A stretch of DNA of 44,766 nucleotides, from the IMG/VR virus record IMGVR_UViG_3300046535_000246, positions 1 through 44,766 of that record, one strand, 5' to 3'. The notes under the pieces are model-generated. The model was not told the DNA's origin, ran no database searches, and saw nothing but the letters and a program-made list of their open reading frames with translations. Shown piece after piece: positions 1-8,161 of the stretch; the first letter of the stretch is position 1, and every line of letters starts with the position of its first letter. The stretch is from a virus. Made by a program: the position numbers and the translations under genes.

Positions 1-135
1 TGATCGTTGGTCCACTTGCTACCACTCGAAGAGTGTAAGGTGTATTTACAGCAATACCACCTGGCACCACAACATCAGCCAGCAAGGTTGGTGAACCACT
101 CACCCATGAAAAAGCTCTCAGGTGACCGTCACTTG
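1..135. repeat. Direct terminal overlap of the circular contig (left copy)
   Basis: Bases 1-135 match 44632-44766 at 134 of 135 positions. The only difference is C at 127 against A at 44758, which changes a Gly codon to Cys in the fibre gene read on the minus strand. Both copies lie inside one open reading frame that continues cleanly across the join, so this is an assembly overlap of a circular or circularly permuted molecule. A packaged terminal repeat is the alternative. The non-redundant genome is 44,631 bp. Confidence 0.9.
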
Positions 136-1432
136 CCAGGTAAACACTCAACCAATGAGCACTATCTACATATCTGAGAGCAAATCCACTCGCACCAGTA
201 CCGACTCGAACTGTACCTGTTATCTCAACATCACCAGTACCACACTCAACAACTGCCGCAGAATGAAAATCGGATACTACGGAGCACCGATTTGAACCTA
301 TGAGATAGTGTGGAACAACATCCTCATAAGCCTGACCAGACTCAGCAGTACCGATTGGTCCATTTGCTCGACCGAATGAGTCTTCGACAATCAGCGGTGC
401 GATTCGTAGATTATCTACTGACTCCGATCCGATGTTATACATCGTGAATCCATGCTTCGTCCCCGTCAAAAACGAGGTTACTCCACTGAGGTTGTGAAGC
501 AGGACCCCATTCATGTATGTTCGAATGAGATCACCGAAAGTCACAATTCTCATTGTTCCTGTTATTGCGCCAGCAGCTATAGATCCACCAGTATTTGACC
601 AGCCTCCAGCAGTAACAGTTGCAAGAGTGAGGTTACCAAAACCGTCAAGATAACACAGCCAGTAATTATTGGCATCAACGAGGTGAAAAACTATCCCAGC
701 AGTATAAGTATTACTGGCAATACTTATATCTACGTCTGCTGAGACCTCAACACCAGTGAAACCTGACTCTAAAGTAGCAGGTTGATAACCGGCTGTTGTT
801 ATCTTCACTGCCTTGTTTCCACTCACTACATATAGAGCAGAAGGGTTATAGACCTGACCTGAGTCAGCAGTACCAATGGCACCGTCAGCTCGATTGAAAG
901 AGTCAGATAAAGGAGCGATCGTAGACACTTTAAAATTGTCTACAGAGGAGGTGGTGTTCGCCATGTAAATGCCGTGCTTGGTGACTGTTTGATTGAACGA
1001 GTCTACAGCAATTAGAGCAGGTGCACCGTTTATATAGGTCTGAACAAGAGACCCTTTGGCTATGACTCTAACTGTTACAGCAGGAGCGCACGCCAAAAAC
1101 CCAAAAAGAGTAAGTGACCCAGCAACCTTCTTATACAACTCTGCTCGACCAGCACCTTGATTTATTCTGAAGAACCAGTAGTTGTTATTGTCAGTCCAAC
1201 GGAATGCAATTCCATCCCAACCTGACGAGTTAACATCTAAACTGGCATCAATGTCGGCAATACCACACTCTACAATAACCGGATCATCAGTGGGAGCTGA
1301 GGCACGCTTACAGACAGAACCACCGGCATTAACGTAAGAGTTGCTGGGATTGGTATATGTCTGACCCGTTTGAGCTACAGAAAGAGGGGACCCATCACCC
1401 AGGGGAAAAGTGTCAGAGACAATCACAGTCAT
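1..1432 (-). CDS. Tail fibre / receptor-binding repeat protein, N-terminal part (continues at 44631)
   Basis: The ATG at 1432 overlaps the stop of the hub gene (ATGA) and the frame runs off base 1 into 44631-44063, giving a 666-aa protein once the duplicated end is removed. It holds three tandem modules of about 172 residues beginning near Asp7, Asp177 and Asp351. The last two open with D-S-F-x-R-A-x-G-x-I-G-T-A and the first with a diverged form of it. The modules are rich in beta-strand-type segments with conserved aromatic pairs (NNYWFF, NNYWLC, SAHWLS), resembling LamG/concanavalin-like sugar-binding folds. From about residue 527 an Ig-like domain follows (DTTPPTLLSITRN, FSEPVNGVT). I infer a tail appendage that binds a surface glycan. 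The fold assignment is by eye. Confidence 0.75.
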   Translation of the reverse strand, partial: MTVIVSDTFPLGDGSPLSVAQTGQTYTNPSNSYVNAGGSVCKRASAPTDDPVIVECGIADIDASLDVNSSGWDGIAFRWTDNNNYWFFRINQGAGRAELYKKVAGSLTLFGFLACAPAVTVRVIAKGSLVQTYINGAPALIAVDSFNQTVTKHGIYMANTTSSVDNFKVSTIAPLSDSFNRADGAIGTADSGQVYNPSALYVVSGNKAVKITTAGYQPATLESGFTGVEVSADVDISIASNTYTAGIVFHLVDANNYWLCYLDGFGNLTLATVTAGGWSNTGGSIAAGAITGTMRIVTFGDLIRTYMNGVLLHNLSGVTSFLTGTKHGFTMYNIGSESVDNLRIAPLIVEDSFGRANGPIGTAESGQAYEDVVPHYLIGSNRCSVVSDFHSAAVVECGTGDVEITGTVRVGTGASGFALRYVDSAHWLSVYLASDGHLRAFSWVSGSPTLLADVVVPGGIAVNTPYTLRVVASGPTI

Positions 1433-2916
1433 ACCGATGCCAACGCTTTCTTCTTCTGAGACGCAGCAAGCATGAATCCGTACAGCGTCTGAGGGCCATC
1501 CTGCGTTGAAGTAACACGAACTCGCCAAACCCGAAAGAACACAGCAGCAAGTACCCGCAACGCTCGACGATTCGAGTCGCTGTATGTAAGCGGGGCTACA
1601 GGTTGCTGGACAGAGTCGAAGACGTTGGCGATGTTTGAGACACCTTGGCCTCCCTTTTCAAAGGAGACCCAGAATGAGCGTTTGACGTATTCGGGTGCGT
1701 CGAAGTCGAACTCTTTGGTTTCGACGACGCAGTCGTAGGGGGTATTGGTCGCATCGAGGTACACAGGGTCTCCATGCCTGAATAGGCGTCCATCGTTGAA
1801 ACGGGACCCCATATAGAGACCCTTCATGTTGGCAGGACCCATCACCGCCAACATTGTACCTGGCCTTATTCCTCCAGCAGGAAGCCAGTGACTCCACCCA
1901 TTTGCTCGAAGATGGTAGACATGCCAGGTATACTTGGCATTCCCTCCGTCCCAAGGCTGACTGGCGAGACTGTCCCACGTCGAAGTACCGTATGCTCCCC
2001 AAGTTGGAGCAAAGGTGAAAGTTTGAAGCTGGACGATGTACCGATCCAGCCACCACTCTGCCATCGACCCGTTGATCGTAGCTACTGAGACAACCTGTTC
2101 TTGAAAGTCAGGTTGGACATTGACGGATACCTCCGTGTAGAAGTACCCATCAGTTTTGTAGACTCCTCTAGCCCCTAAGAAGTACAAGAACCCTTCAATC
2201 TCATGTGGTGTGTACCTTGAGACACACCCAATTTCAGGTGACGAGATACGAAGAGCCCACTGCGTAGGGTCTGGAGCGGTATACAAAAGCCAAGTTGAGA
2301 ACATCTTGAAGATGAAGAAGTTGTCATGGAGGATGGCGAAACAAACAACCACATCTCCATCACCAGGCTTTACATCAATAAAGTTGCTGAGACCCGCCCA
2401 TCCTGCTGTTGAGAAATCAGCAACATTGGAGTAGTAAACCCTATTGGACAGTGCTATGTACGAGTTTACTACATACATACGGTCCTTGAAGATACGACAT
2501 GCTGACCCTGAAGGAGAACCAGGAATGGCTGTCATTGCGACTCCATTCCACTGAATCATCACATCGTCTCTACGAACCATGTAGAGAATATCGGCGTACT
2601 GCTCCGAAAACTCCACGTTGTTCCATGTCCCCATGCTGACGTATGTAGCTCCGCCATCATCAGTGTAGTAGAGATCATTCCCTGCACGCACGATGAGTTG
2701 ACTGTAGGTCCGTGTAAGGAAGAAGGCGATTACAACAGTCTGAACTCCACCGATGATTGTTCCAAGAGTCTTAATTCCTGATCGCTTGACTAACTCGCCA
2801 CCCACACTAAGATTGTAGTTTTGACACTCAACAAGCTCAGAATCCTTAATGCGGCCAGAGTCTACCGCAGTGTTCAAGCCACTGAATCGGTTAACTCTAA
2901 CTATCGCTGGCGGCAT
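1429..2916 (-). CDS. Tail nozzle/hub (DNA stabilisation) protein
   Basis: This 495-aa protein starts at ATG 2916 behind GAGG. The N-terminus (SGLNTAVDSGRIKDSE, then a QNYNL and KRSG segment) resembles the opening of short-tail stabilisation/hub proteins such as P22 gp10 and other nozzle proteins. The rest shows repeated short beta-type segments ending in aromatic-Asp/Gly turns, as in a beta-propeller (VYYSN, LLYTAPD, FLYFLGARGVYKTDG). It lies between the lysis-type genes and the repeat fibre and overlaps the fibre start by 4 bp, which fits a distal tail component. The family assignment is an inference from pattern and position. No enzymatic motif is visible. Confidence 0.65.
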   Translation of the reverse strand: MPPAIVRVNRFSGLNTAVDSGRIKDSELVECQNYNLSVGGELVKRSGIKTLGTIIGGVQTVVIAFFLTRTYSQLIVRAGNDLYYTDDGGATYVSMGTWNNVEFSEQYADILYMVRRDDVMIQWNGVAMTAIPGSPSGSACRIFKDRMYVVNSYIALSNRVYYSNVADFSTAGWAGLSNFIDVKPGDGDVVVCFAILHDNFFIFKMFSTWLLYTAPDPTQWALRISSPEIGCVSRYTPHEIEGFLYFLGARGVYKTDGYFYTEVSVNVQPDFQEQVVSVATINGSMAEWWLDRYIVQLQTFTFAPTWGAYGTSTWDSLASQPWDGGNAKYTWHVYHLRANGWSHWLPAGGIRPGTMLAVMGPANMKGLYMGSRFNDGRLFRHGDPVYLDATNTPYDCVVETKEFDFDAPEYVKRSFWVSFEKGGQGVSNIANVFDSVQQPVAPLTYSDSNRRALRVLAAVFFRVWRVRVTSTQDGPQTLYGFMLAASQKKKALASV

Positions 2917-2922
2917 GAGACC

Positions 2923-3012
2923 TCAGTTGATGTGGGGGAGAAGCCAGATGACAAGGACAATGATGAGAAGAATTCCAACAACCGTCCAAACGAGATTGGA
3001 ACCTCCGAACAT
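2923..3012 (-). CDS. 29-aa single-pass membrane peptide
   Basis: A very small gene starts with ATG at 3012 behind an ideal AGGAGG six bases upstream and ends with TGA at 2923. It encodes MFGGSNLVW followed by a continuous hydrophobic helix of about 16 residues and a short LLPHIN tail. It fits exactly between the amidase stop (3021) and the hub start (2916). The strong ribosome site and helix argue that it is translated. Position beside the amidase suggests a lysis accessory (small holin or antiholin), but no family is recognisable. Longer versions of this frame would start inside the amidase gene without a ribosome site. Confidence 0.6.
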   Translation of the reverse strand: MFGGSNLVWTVVGILLIIVLVIWLLPHIN

Positions 3013-3020
3013 TGGACCTC

Positions 3021-3767
3021 CTAACGACTGAACCGATAACGACGGAAGCGATCTACGCCGGGACTCTCTGAACCGCTGTCGAGTACAACAACATAGCCGG
3101 TACCAGCAGGAGCGATGCCGACACAAGGCCAATGCTGGTCGTTGAACCCATTGGCACCACCAAGGAACGGAGCACCATCATAAGCACGAACAGCACCAGT
3201 GATGTCCGCAACCCAACAACCTCCCGTTATTGAATCGGTCGAAACCATGTTGACAGAGACTCCTTGTGGGATCGGTGTAGGACCTACTCCTGAAGCAATC
3301 GAAAGAATTGCAGGACGTTCAGCGAGTCGAACCTCGCAAGGACACGCTGTTGCAACACCCATACGATGGTAACCGAACCCCGGTTCTCCATCATTGTTTG
3401 CTAGAAGTGGCTTCCAACCGTGACGAGCCATCCCCTCAGCATATAAGACCGCCAAAGAGTTACGCATGGCATTGGTCATAGGCTCATCATGTGGGGGAGA
3501 CACACAACCTTCAGTCTCAACCCCGTTATACCGACCGTTCATTTGCATTGCGTGCCAGGCTACAACATCTGAATCCACATACTGCTCAATGGTTCCAGAT
3601 TGAGACACCCAAAAATGGGACGACAACTCAACACTTGGGTCATTGAACCTGTCGAACAGAGAACCGTAAGAGACAGCATGATGAAGCAAGAGCCCAAGAT
3701 TCTGGTCCATTCTCCCACCATGATTACCACCAATGGGGCGATGAACAGCACAATCGAACCAGCTCAA
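3021..3767 (-). CDS. N-acetylmuramoyl-L-alanine amidase (Amidase_2 / PGRP type)
   Basis: This 248-aa peptidoglycan amidase, a zinc hydrolase that cuts between MurNAc and L-Ala, starts at TTG 3767 behind AGGGG. The catalytic domain spans about residues 20-150: HH at 29-30, the WHA segment near 71, a Glu near 86, YHRMG with His134 and ACPC with Cys142. These match the His/His/Cys zinc ligands of the family. The C-terminal part (about 165-248) has GGCWVADITGAVRAYDG and CVGIAPAGTGYVVV. It resembles one to two copies of the wall-associated repeat common in actinobacterial amidases (GYWLV..DGGVFAFG..). It lies between fibre and hub genes, so it could be either the endolysin or a virion-borne lysin. 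The holin is 10 kb away on the circle. Confidence 0.88.
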   Translation of the reverse strand: MSWFDCAVHRPIGGNHGGRMDQNLGLLLHHAVSYGSLFDRFNDPSVELSSHFWVSQSGTIEQYVDSDVVAWHAMQMNGRYNGVETEGCVSPPHDEPMTNAMRNSLAVLYAEGMARHGWKPLLANNDGEPGFGYHRMGVATACPCEVRLAERPAILSIASGVGPTPIPQGVSVNMVSTDSITGGCWVADITGAVRAYDGAPFLGGANGFNDQHWPCVGIAPAGTGYVVVLDSGSESPGVDRFRRYRFSR

Positions 3768-3776
3768 AAAGACCCC

Positions 3777-4598
3777 TTAAGTCTTGATAACGTAGTTGAG
3801 AACGATGAACGGCTCCATGATTGAGAACGCCGCCCCACCACCTTGATTCTGAGTCGTCAGACCAGTCGATGCACCATTCGTCGAAACCCCTGTAGGAGAA
3901 TTTGCGCTTTGTGCAAACGTCACACGAGTCGCTGTAGGGCTAAGGACTAGACCTTCAACAGATGGACCATATCGAACAGCAGCACTCCCAACACCACCAT
4001 CACCTGAACCATCGTGATGATGCTGAGGATCTGTGATGCCGTGATTGTGGTTCGCTTCGGTTGTGAGATGGTTATGACCAACCAACTCACCGACAGTCAG
4101 AAGGTGTGTCTCAGCACCACCTACAGCGGCCAAGGCGCGAGCCGACAAGCCTGTTCCTGTTCCTGCTCCCATAGGAACACGACTTCTGAGATCAGGAAGA
4201 TTGAAGGTTGTACTTCCGTCACCCACTCCATAAGTCGTACCGATGATTGCAAACAACGCTGCAAAGGTGGCACGAGAGATGGCGGCGCCATTACACAACA
4301 CCCACCCCGTAGGAGCAGCCGCTCCAGCATACTGCATCATCATGCCAGGAGGAATGGTTAAGGCAGCCGTCAGAGAGTTTGCTAAAGCAGTAGCATCGTG
4401 AACGTGATCCGCCCGAGCGAAAGCAACTGCAACACCGGCGGTGTTAGCTGCCCCTACAGGCTGAGGGATGGTGACGGCGGATGCTGCGGTCTCATATGCG
4501 TCGATAATGTCGTAGTTATTGCTCAGGTCTGTGGTGACATTGATGAGATCGGTGCCAGCAGGCTTTCGAAGACCGAGCTTCGTTGTCGTGGTAGCCAC
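3777..4598 (-). CDS. Tail fibre with phage tail-collar domain
   Basis: The protein has 273 aa; its GTG start at 4598 overlaps the adaptor stop (TAGTG). The N-terminal stretch has the beta-helical fibre pattern (LGLRKPAGTD, then HVHDATAL). A tail-collar domain follows at about residues 83-150: PPGMMMQYAGAAAPTGW, LCNGA, then YGVGDGSTTFNLPDLRSR. The tail is His/Gly-rich (HNHGITDPQHHHDGSG), a feature of collar fibres where histidines bind metal along the shaft. It follows the adaptor gene and is a second candidate for host binding beside the 666-aa fibre. The domain call is strong; the receptor is unknown. Confidence 0.88.
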   Translation of the reverse strand: MATTTTKLGLRKPAGTDLINVTTDLSNNYDIIDAYETAASAVTIPQPVGAANTAGVAVAFARADHVHDATALANSLTAALTIPPGMMMQYAGAAAPTGWVLCNGAAISRATFAALFAIIGTTYGVGDGSTTFNLPDLRSRVPMGAGTGTGLSARALAAVGGAETHLLTVGELVGHNHLTTEANHNHGITDPQHHHDGSGDGGVGSAAVRYGPSVEGLVLSPTATRVTFAQSANSPTGVSTNGASTGLTTQNQGGGAAFSIMEPFIVLNYVIKT

Positions 4599-5239
4599 TA
4601 CCAGTCCTCCCCTGGAGACTCACGAATCATCGGGTAGGAGTCAGACCCAGGAACCCACTGATCGTGAGCATCCCCAGCCACTCGATCAGCATAGCCCTTC
4701 CTGAAGTAAGTAGCAGCCATCCAGTCCTCTTCCCACTCCTTTGCCTTCTGCAAGCAGAATTGAAGAAGCGTGGAAAGCTGCTCATCAGGAATGGTTAACG
4801 GGTCTGTGCCATTGACAAGTACCGGAGGATACGCCGTGTAATGAAGAACTACCGGAACACCACTCACATCAGGAGTCGGATACAGATTGACATTGTTCTC
4901 ATCCAGCCAGTAATACTGACTAGGAGCCTGCGGCTGATTGGCTGAGACACGCCAGTAAGGATTCGACTTGGCAAGCCATTCCCGAGTCACCCGAAGAAGT
5001 GACTGACCACTGTAGATAACCTCACGCATAGTGAGATAACCCCCAGCTACAGGGATCGAATAGGTCCCGGCAACTGTATTCAGAGTCAGGTCAACCTGTG
5101 GGTGCTCAGTTTCGTTGACGATGTCAAGCTGACCATCTGAGGCCCACTGAGCGATGTCGGTGTCAGTGAACTGACTCGACGTTTTATCCCCGGTAATCAC
5201 TCGAACTCTGCTGATGACATCTTGCAGGGTTCGAGACAT
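4598..5239 (-). CDS. Head-to-tail adaptor (podovirus connector)
   Basis: This 213-aa protein is translationally coupled (TAATG at 5239) to the gene before it. The N-terminus (LQDVISRVRVITGDKTSSQFTD.DIAQWASDGQLDIVNETEHP) is the helical pattern of portal-associated adaptor proteins of short-tailed phages. It is followed by a beta-rich part with WLDENNVNLYPTP and YTAYPPVL, then a long C-terminal helix with AKEWEEDW and FRKGY. Its place, two genes downstream of the capsid gene and before the tail genes, agrees. The family assignment comes from pattern and synteny. Confidence 0.65.
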   Translation of the reverse strand: MSRTLQDVISRVRVITGDKTSSQFTDTDIAQWASDGQLDIVNETEHPQVDLTLNTVAGTYSIPVAGGYLTMREVIYSGQSLLRVTREWLAKSNPYWRVSANQPQAPSQYYWLDENNVNLYPTPDVSGVPVVLHYTAYPPVLVNGTDPLTIPDEQLSTLLQFCLQKAKEWEEDWMAATYFRKGYADRVAGDAHDQWVPGSDSYPMIRESPGEDW

Positions 5240-5700
5240 TATCGGTGATCCTTGAACTTGACCAGCTTGCCTGGCTCGCCTTCTTCCCGAAGGATGTTCT
5301 CAGGGACTGTGAAGGTGCTCTTAGGGCTGGCAAGGACAGTCGAAGTGATTTCGTGAGCCTCTTCGAGCTTATCCTTGAATCGGCGTCCTTCCTGAGCCTT
5401 TGCTTTGGCATTCGTTACATCAAGCCTGCCGGAGATATCCCACTTCTGATTGTCTGCGAGATAGATCCGTTCCAGAACCTTCTCGTCCAAGGTCCATGCC
5501 GAGAATACAGGACGATCAATGCCGTCCTTGCAACGCTCGACAATTCGGAAAGGCGGCTCCTCAACACTGTTGGCCTGCTCGAGAAACTGGACCCGGAGAC
5601 TTGGATCGTACTCGTGCACTCTCTCAGCAATCCGTAGAGCGTCCTTCTCCACAGGTATGCCTTGGACCGTGATGTATTGAGGAGCCGCCTGATCGGTCAC
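5239..5700 (-). CDS. Hypothetical head-tail region protein
   Basis: I do not recognise this 153-aa protein. It starts at GTG 5700, a few bases after the capsid stop, and its stop overlaps the adaptor start. It is charged and mixed in character, with a central PFRIVERCKDGIDRPVF segment and a helical, basic stretch around residues 95-120 (NAKAKAQEGRRFKDKLEEAHE). No signal peptide or membrane helix is seen. The position between capsid and adaptor suggests a head-completion or minor head role. That is only inferred from context. Confidence 0.6.
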   Translation of the reverse strand: MTDQAAPQYITVQGIPVEKDALRIAERVHEYDPSLRVQFLEQANSVEEPPFRIVERCKDGIDRPVFSAWTLDEKVLERIYLADNQKWDISGRLDVTNAKAKAQEGRRFKDKLEEAHEITSTVLASPKSTFTVPENILREEGEPGKLVKFKDHR

Positions 5701-5706
5701 CTTGAA

Positions 5707-6888
5707 CTAGCCCTCGGTGATGTCCCGAATTTCGCCGTGAGCGTTCCGCTGAATGGTGCCGACTTCCGAGTACTGCCGCAGAACCGCCTGCCACGCATCG
5801 AAGTCAGCCACCCACTTGAGGACGGTGCCGTCGTCGTCAGCCCAATGCCACTCCTTCGAACGGAAGACCTTGAGCTTGTCTTCCTCCAGAAGCCGCATCC
5901 GGTTCGGTGGTGCATCCACGTCCTCGACCACCGGGATCTCGGTGCCGTAGTTGAAGGCGAGGCCAGTGAAACCACCGGCGAACTCCTTCGTGTCGGTGTA
6001 CCGACGCTGCTGGGTGAGCAGGTTGAAGTACGCCCGACGAACACCGAGGCTCGTGATGATGACGGAGATCTTGCCACCGTTCTTGCGGACACCGTCCACT
6101 GCCGCGATCATCAGACCCTCAGAGAGCGCCCGGTTGGTCCCGGCGTTGGCGTCGATGAACGCTGCCCACTTCCGCTGCGTGCCCGGAGCGAGACCGTGCA
6201 GTGTGGCAGAGGCATCGAGGATCAGCTTGAGGCCCGTTGGCTCACGTCCGAAGTCACCCGCTCGGTAGACACCGTGCGTGCTGGCTGTCGGAGTGAACGT
6301 CGTGGTCCACGTCACCGAGTTGCCGTTGATGTCCACGATGACATTCGCTGCGATCAACGCAGCACCGCCAGCGATGACGAGGATGTCGGTGTTCATGCCG
6401 ATCTCAAGGTACTGAGCGTTGTCAACCGTGTGGGTGACCGATGCCGCTGAGTCCGTGATCGTGGCACGAAGGCCGGAGCCGTCGTTGTGGATGATGAAGT
6501 TGGAGTCCTTGGCGATGTCGTCCTTGAGGTACTCCATCTCGTTGTCCATCGCTGAGGCGAACGCCTGGAAGTTCTTGTCGGCCAGCTCCATCACCTGACC
6601 GGAGAACCGCACACGTCCGTAGCCGTACTTGAGCGGCACATGGACGGCTGCGTATCCAGCGTTCCCAGCAGCAGCGAGCTGCTCGTTCTCGTTGCGGTAG
6701 CTGATTCCGGTGTTCCGAGTGACTCGGATCGGGAAATCGACGTACCGACCGCCGACTGTCGTGACGACTCCGTCCGAAGTCCGCTCGATCCGCTTGAGGG
6801 TGACAGTCTCCGATTGGAGCTGGTCCTCTAGCCGAAGTGCGTAGACCTCCTTGAGGAGGGAGTCGACTGTGGTCATTGATGCAGGCAT
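5707..6888 (-). CDS. Major capsid protein
   Basis: The protein has 393 aa and starts at ATG 6888 behind AAAGGAG. It directly follows the scaffold gene, as expected. The N-terminal arm (SLLKEVYALRLEDQLQSET) is helical, followed by a beta-type segment with YVDFPIRVTRNTG and GRVRFSGQVMELADKNFQAF. The C-terminal segment VFRSKEWHWADDDG and WQAVLRQYSEVG is typical of HK97-fold capsids of this type. The gene is clearly more GC-rich at third positions than its neighbours, consistent with selection for high expression, and it contains no copy of the dispersed CCTGTAG word. The sub-family of the HK97 fold cannot be settled by eye. Confidence 0.85.
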   Translation of the reverse strand: MPASMTTVDSLLKEVYALRLEDQLQSETVTLKRIERTSDGVVTTVGGRYVDFPIRVTRNTGISYRNENEQLAAAGNAGYAAVHVPLKYGYGRVRFSGQVMELADKNFQAFASAMDNEMEYLKDDIAKDSNFIIHNDGSGLRATITDSAASVTHTVDNAQYLEIGMNTDILVIAGGAALIAANVIVDINGNSVTWTTTFTPTASTHGVYRAGDFGREPTGLKLILDASATLHGLAPGTQRKWAAFIDANAGTNRALSEGLMIAAVDGVRKNGGKISVIITSLGVRRAYFNLLTQQRRYTDTKEFAGGFTGLAFNYGTEIPVVEDVDAPPNRMRLLEEDKLKVFRSKEWHWADDDGTVLKWVADFDAWQAVLRQYSEVGTIQRNAHGEIRDITEG

Positions 6889-6900
6889 GGCTCTCCTTTT

Positions 6901-7860
6901 CTACTGTTTCGCCTGCGATGCTTGGGCGAGAACAGAAGCGACCAGTGATTTCGTGTCTCCTCTTGAGAGACTCCGCACATCGTCGTTTCCTGTGGCGGTA
7001 GCTCCTCCACCACCACCCAAGAGGTTGGGGGCTCGACCATTAGCACTGAGCTGCTTTCCGGCTCGTTCCTGAACGAGATCATTGAATGCCTTGATGGCTT
7101 CCTCAGGACCTGAACCCTGATAGACCCTCATCAGCACCCACTGATCGTCGAAATCACCGAACTCCGTATGCAGCCCCTGTAGCCAAGAGTCAAGTTCCTG
7201 ATCCTCTTGAGCTTGGGTCTTGGTTGCTTGTTCACCAAGGACGTGCTGGGCAAGCGCAACGAGCATCTGCTGCATTTGATCGAGTCGCTGTTGCGCCTGT
7301 GGCGGAAGTTCTCCCTCTGGTCCAGAGAGCCCCTGGTCTTGCTGCCCCTGAGGAGGTTGCTGCCCTGGAATCTCCTGCCCTACAGGGGGCTGCTGCCCCA
7401 TGAGTGCTTGATGCAGGATTCCATACACCTGCCAAGGATTCTCGTCGATCACCTGGGCAAGTTGCATTGCAGCGGAGATGTTTTCAATATCTCCGAACTC
7501 CTGATATGGGGCGAGCTGAGACTGTAGCTCTTGGAAACGCCGTGTTACGCCAGCATCCCACTGCTTGACGTACGGCTCGAGAATGGCCCTGTGCTCCTCT
7601 GGCACACGCTGGAGGAATCCAGGGCCGAGGCTGTATCCGTCTCCCGAAGACGACGAACCCTGGCCTTGTTGCTGACCACCGTTTCCGACAGCTTCTCCCT
7701 GGGGAGCAGGGCTGCTGCCGGTGGCTGTGCCTTCCTGCGAGCCACCAGTATCCCCAGCCGTCTCGTCTCCTCCCGAGACTACTGGAAGAACGGTTCCATC
7801 TGAGAACACCCAAGTGTCCTCGTGTCTCTCGTAGGTTAGGTCCTGGCTACTGGTGGTCAT
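6901..7860 (-). CDS. Capsid scaffolding protein
   Basis: This 319-aa protein starts at ATG 7860 behind AAGGAG. A longer reading frame upstream has no ribosome site and would overlap the 4-Cys gene. The N-terminal 80 residues are acidic, Ser/Gly/Gln-rich and probably disordered. The middle and end are helical with Gln/Pro-rich linkers (GQEIPGQQPPQGQQ) and long Gln/Glu helices (PPQAQQRLDQMQQMLVAL). The C-terminus ends in a short basic helix (SVLAQASQAKQ), the usual capsid-binding end of scaffolds. It lies immediately before the capsid gene. The role is inferred from composition and position. Confidence 0.72.
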   Translation of the reverse strand: MTTSSQDLTYERHEDTWVFSDGTVLPVVSGGDETAGDTGGSQEGTATGSSPAPQGEAVGNGGQQQGQGSSSSGDGYSLGPGFLQRVPEEHRAILEPYVKQWDAGVTRRFQELQSQLAPYQEFGDIENISAAMQLAQVIDENPWQVYGILHQALMGQQPPVGQEIPGQQPPQGQQDQGLSGPEGELPPQAQQRLDQMQQMLVALAQHVLGEQATKTQAQEDQELDSWLQGLHTEFGDFDDQWVLMRVYQGSGPEEAIKAFNDLVQERAGKQLSANGRAPNLLGGGGGATATGNDDVRSLSRGDTKSLVASVLAQASQAKQ

Positions 7861-8161
7861 TTGAGACTCCTTGTGAGACTGTGCCCTCAGAGGGTCCTGG
7901 TCTCGAACTGTGAGAATTGCAGGCGCCCGTCGCAGGAACGCTGCCTGCAACAATAGAACATGAACCGCCCCCCTTACCGTCCCCTTGAAAGTGCTCACAA
8001 CTTTGACACGAGGCTTCGTGAGATCCAGCGGTTCTAAGACCACTTTTGGACGGACTCATTTTGCCCTTGAGCACATCGACGGTTATGTTCTTCCGATGGG
8101 TAGCATCATGAACTACCCTGCCGGGGGACCGACGATTTCGAGTCCAGTCCGTTGAATTCAC
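7847..8161 (-). CDS. Small four-cysteine protein (possible Fe-S/HiPIP-like or zinc site)
   Basis: The GTG start at 8161 overlaps the previous stop (GTGA) and the end overlaps the scaffold start by 14 bp. The N-terminus is basic and flexible. The C-terminal half has a compact cysteine pattern, C-x2-C (CQSCEHF), then CSIVAGSVPATGAC, with four cysteines near residues 53, 56, 68 and 80. This spacing resembles small phage proteins annotated as high-potential iron-sulfur or rubredoxin-like, often found beside head genes. The metal is not determinable here. Coupled start and end make it a real member of the operon. Confidence 0.6.
   Translation of the reverse strand: MNSTDWTRNRRSPGRVVHDATHRKNITVDVLKGKMSPSKSGLRTAGSHEASCQSCEHFQGDGKGGGSCSIVAGSVPATGACNSHSSRPGPSEGTVSQGVSNDHQ

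Noticed and set aside
1-135. Packaged direct terminal repeat as in T7
   Set aside because: The repeat is short, lies within a fibre gene and carries a mismatch; an assembly overlap explains it better, though read depth could still reveal true termini elsewhere.
5662-6450. Long plus-strand open frame (262 codons) opposite the major capsid gene
   Set aside because: It is the antisense of a GC-rich gene with strong third-position bias, has no ribosome site and no recognisable motif; the minus-strand frame is clearly the capsid protein.
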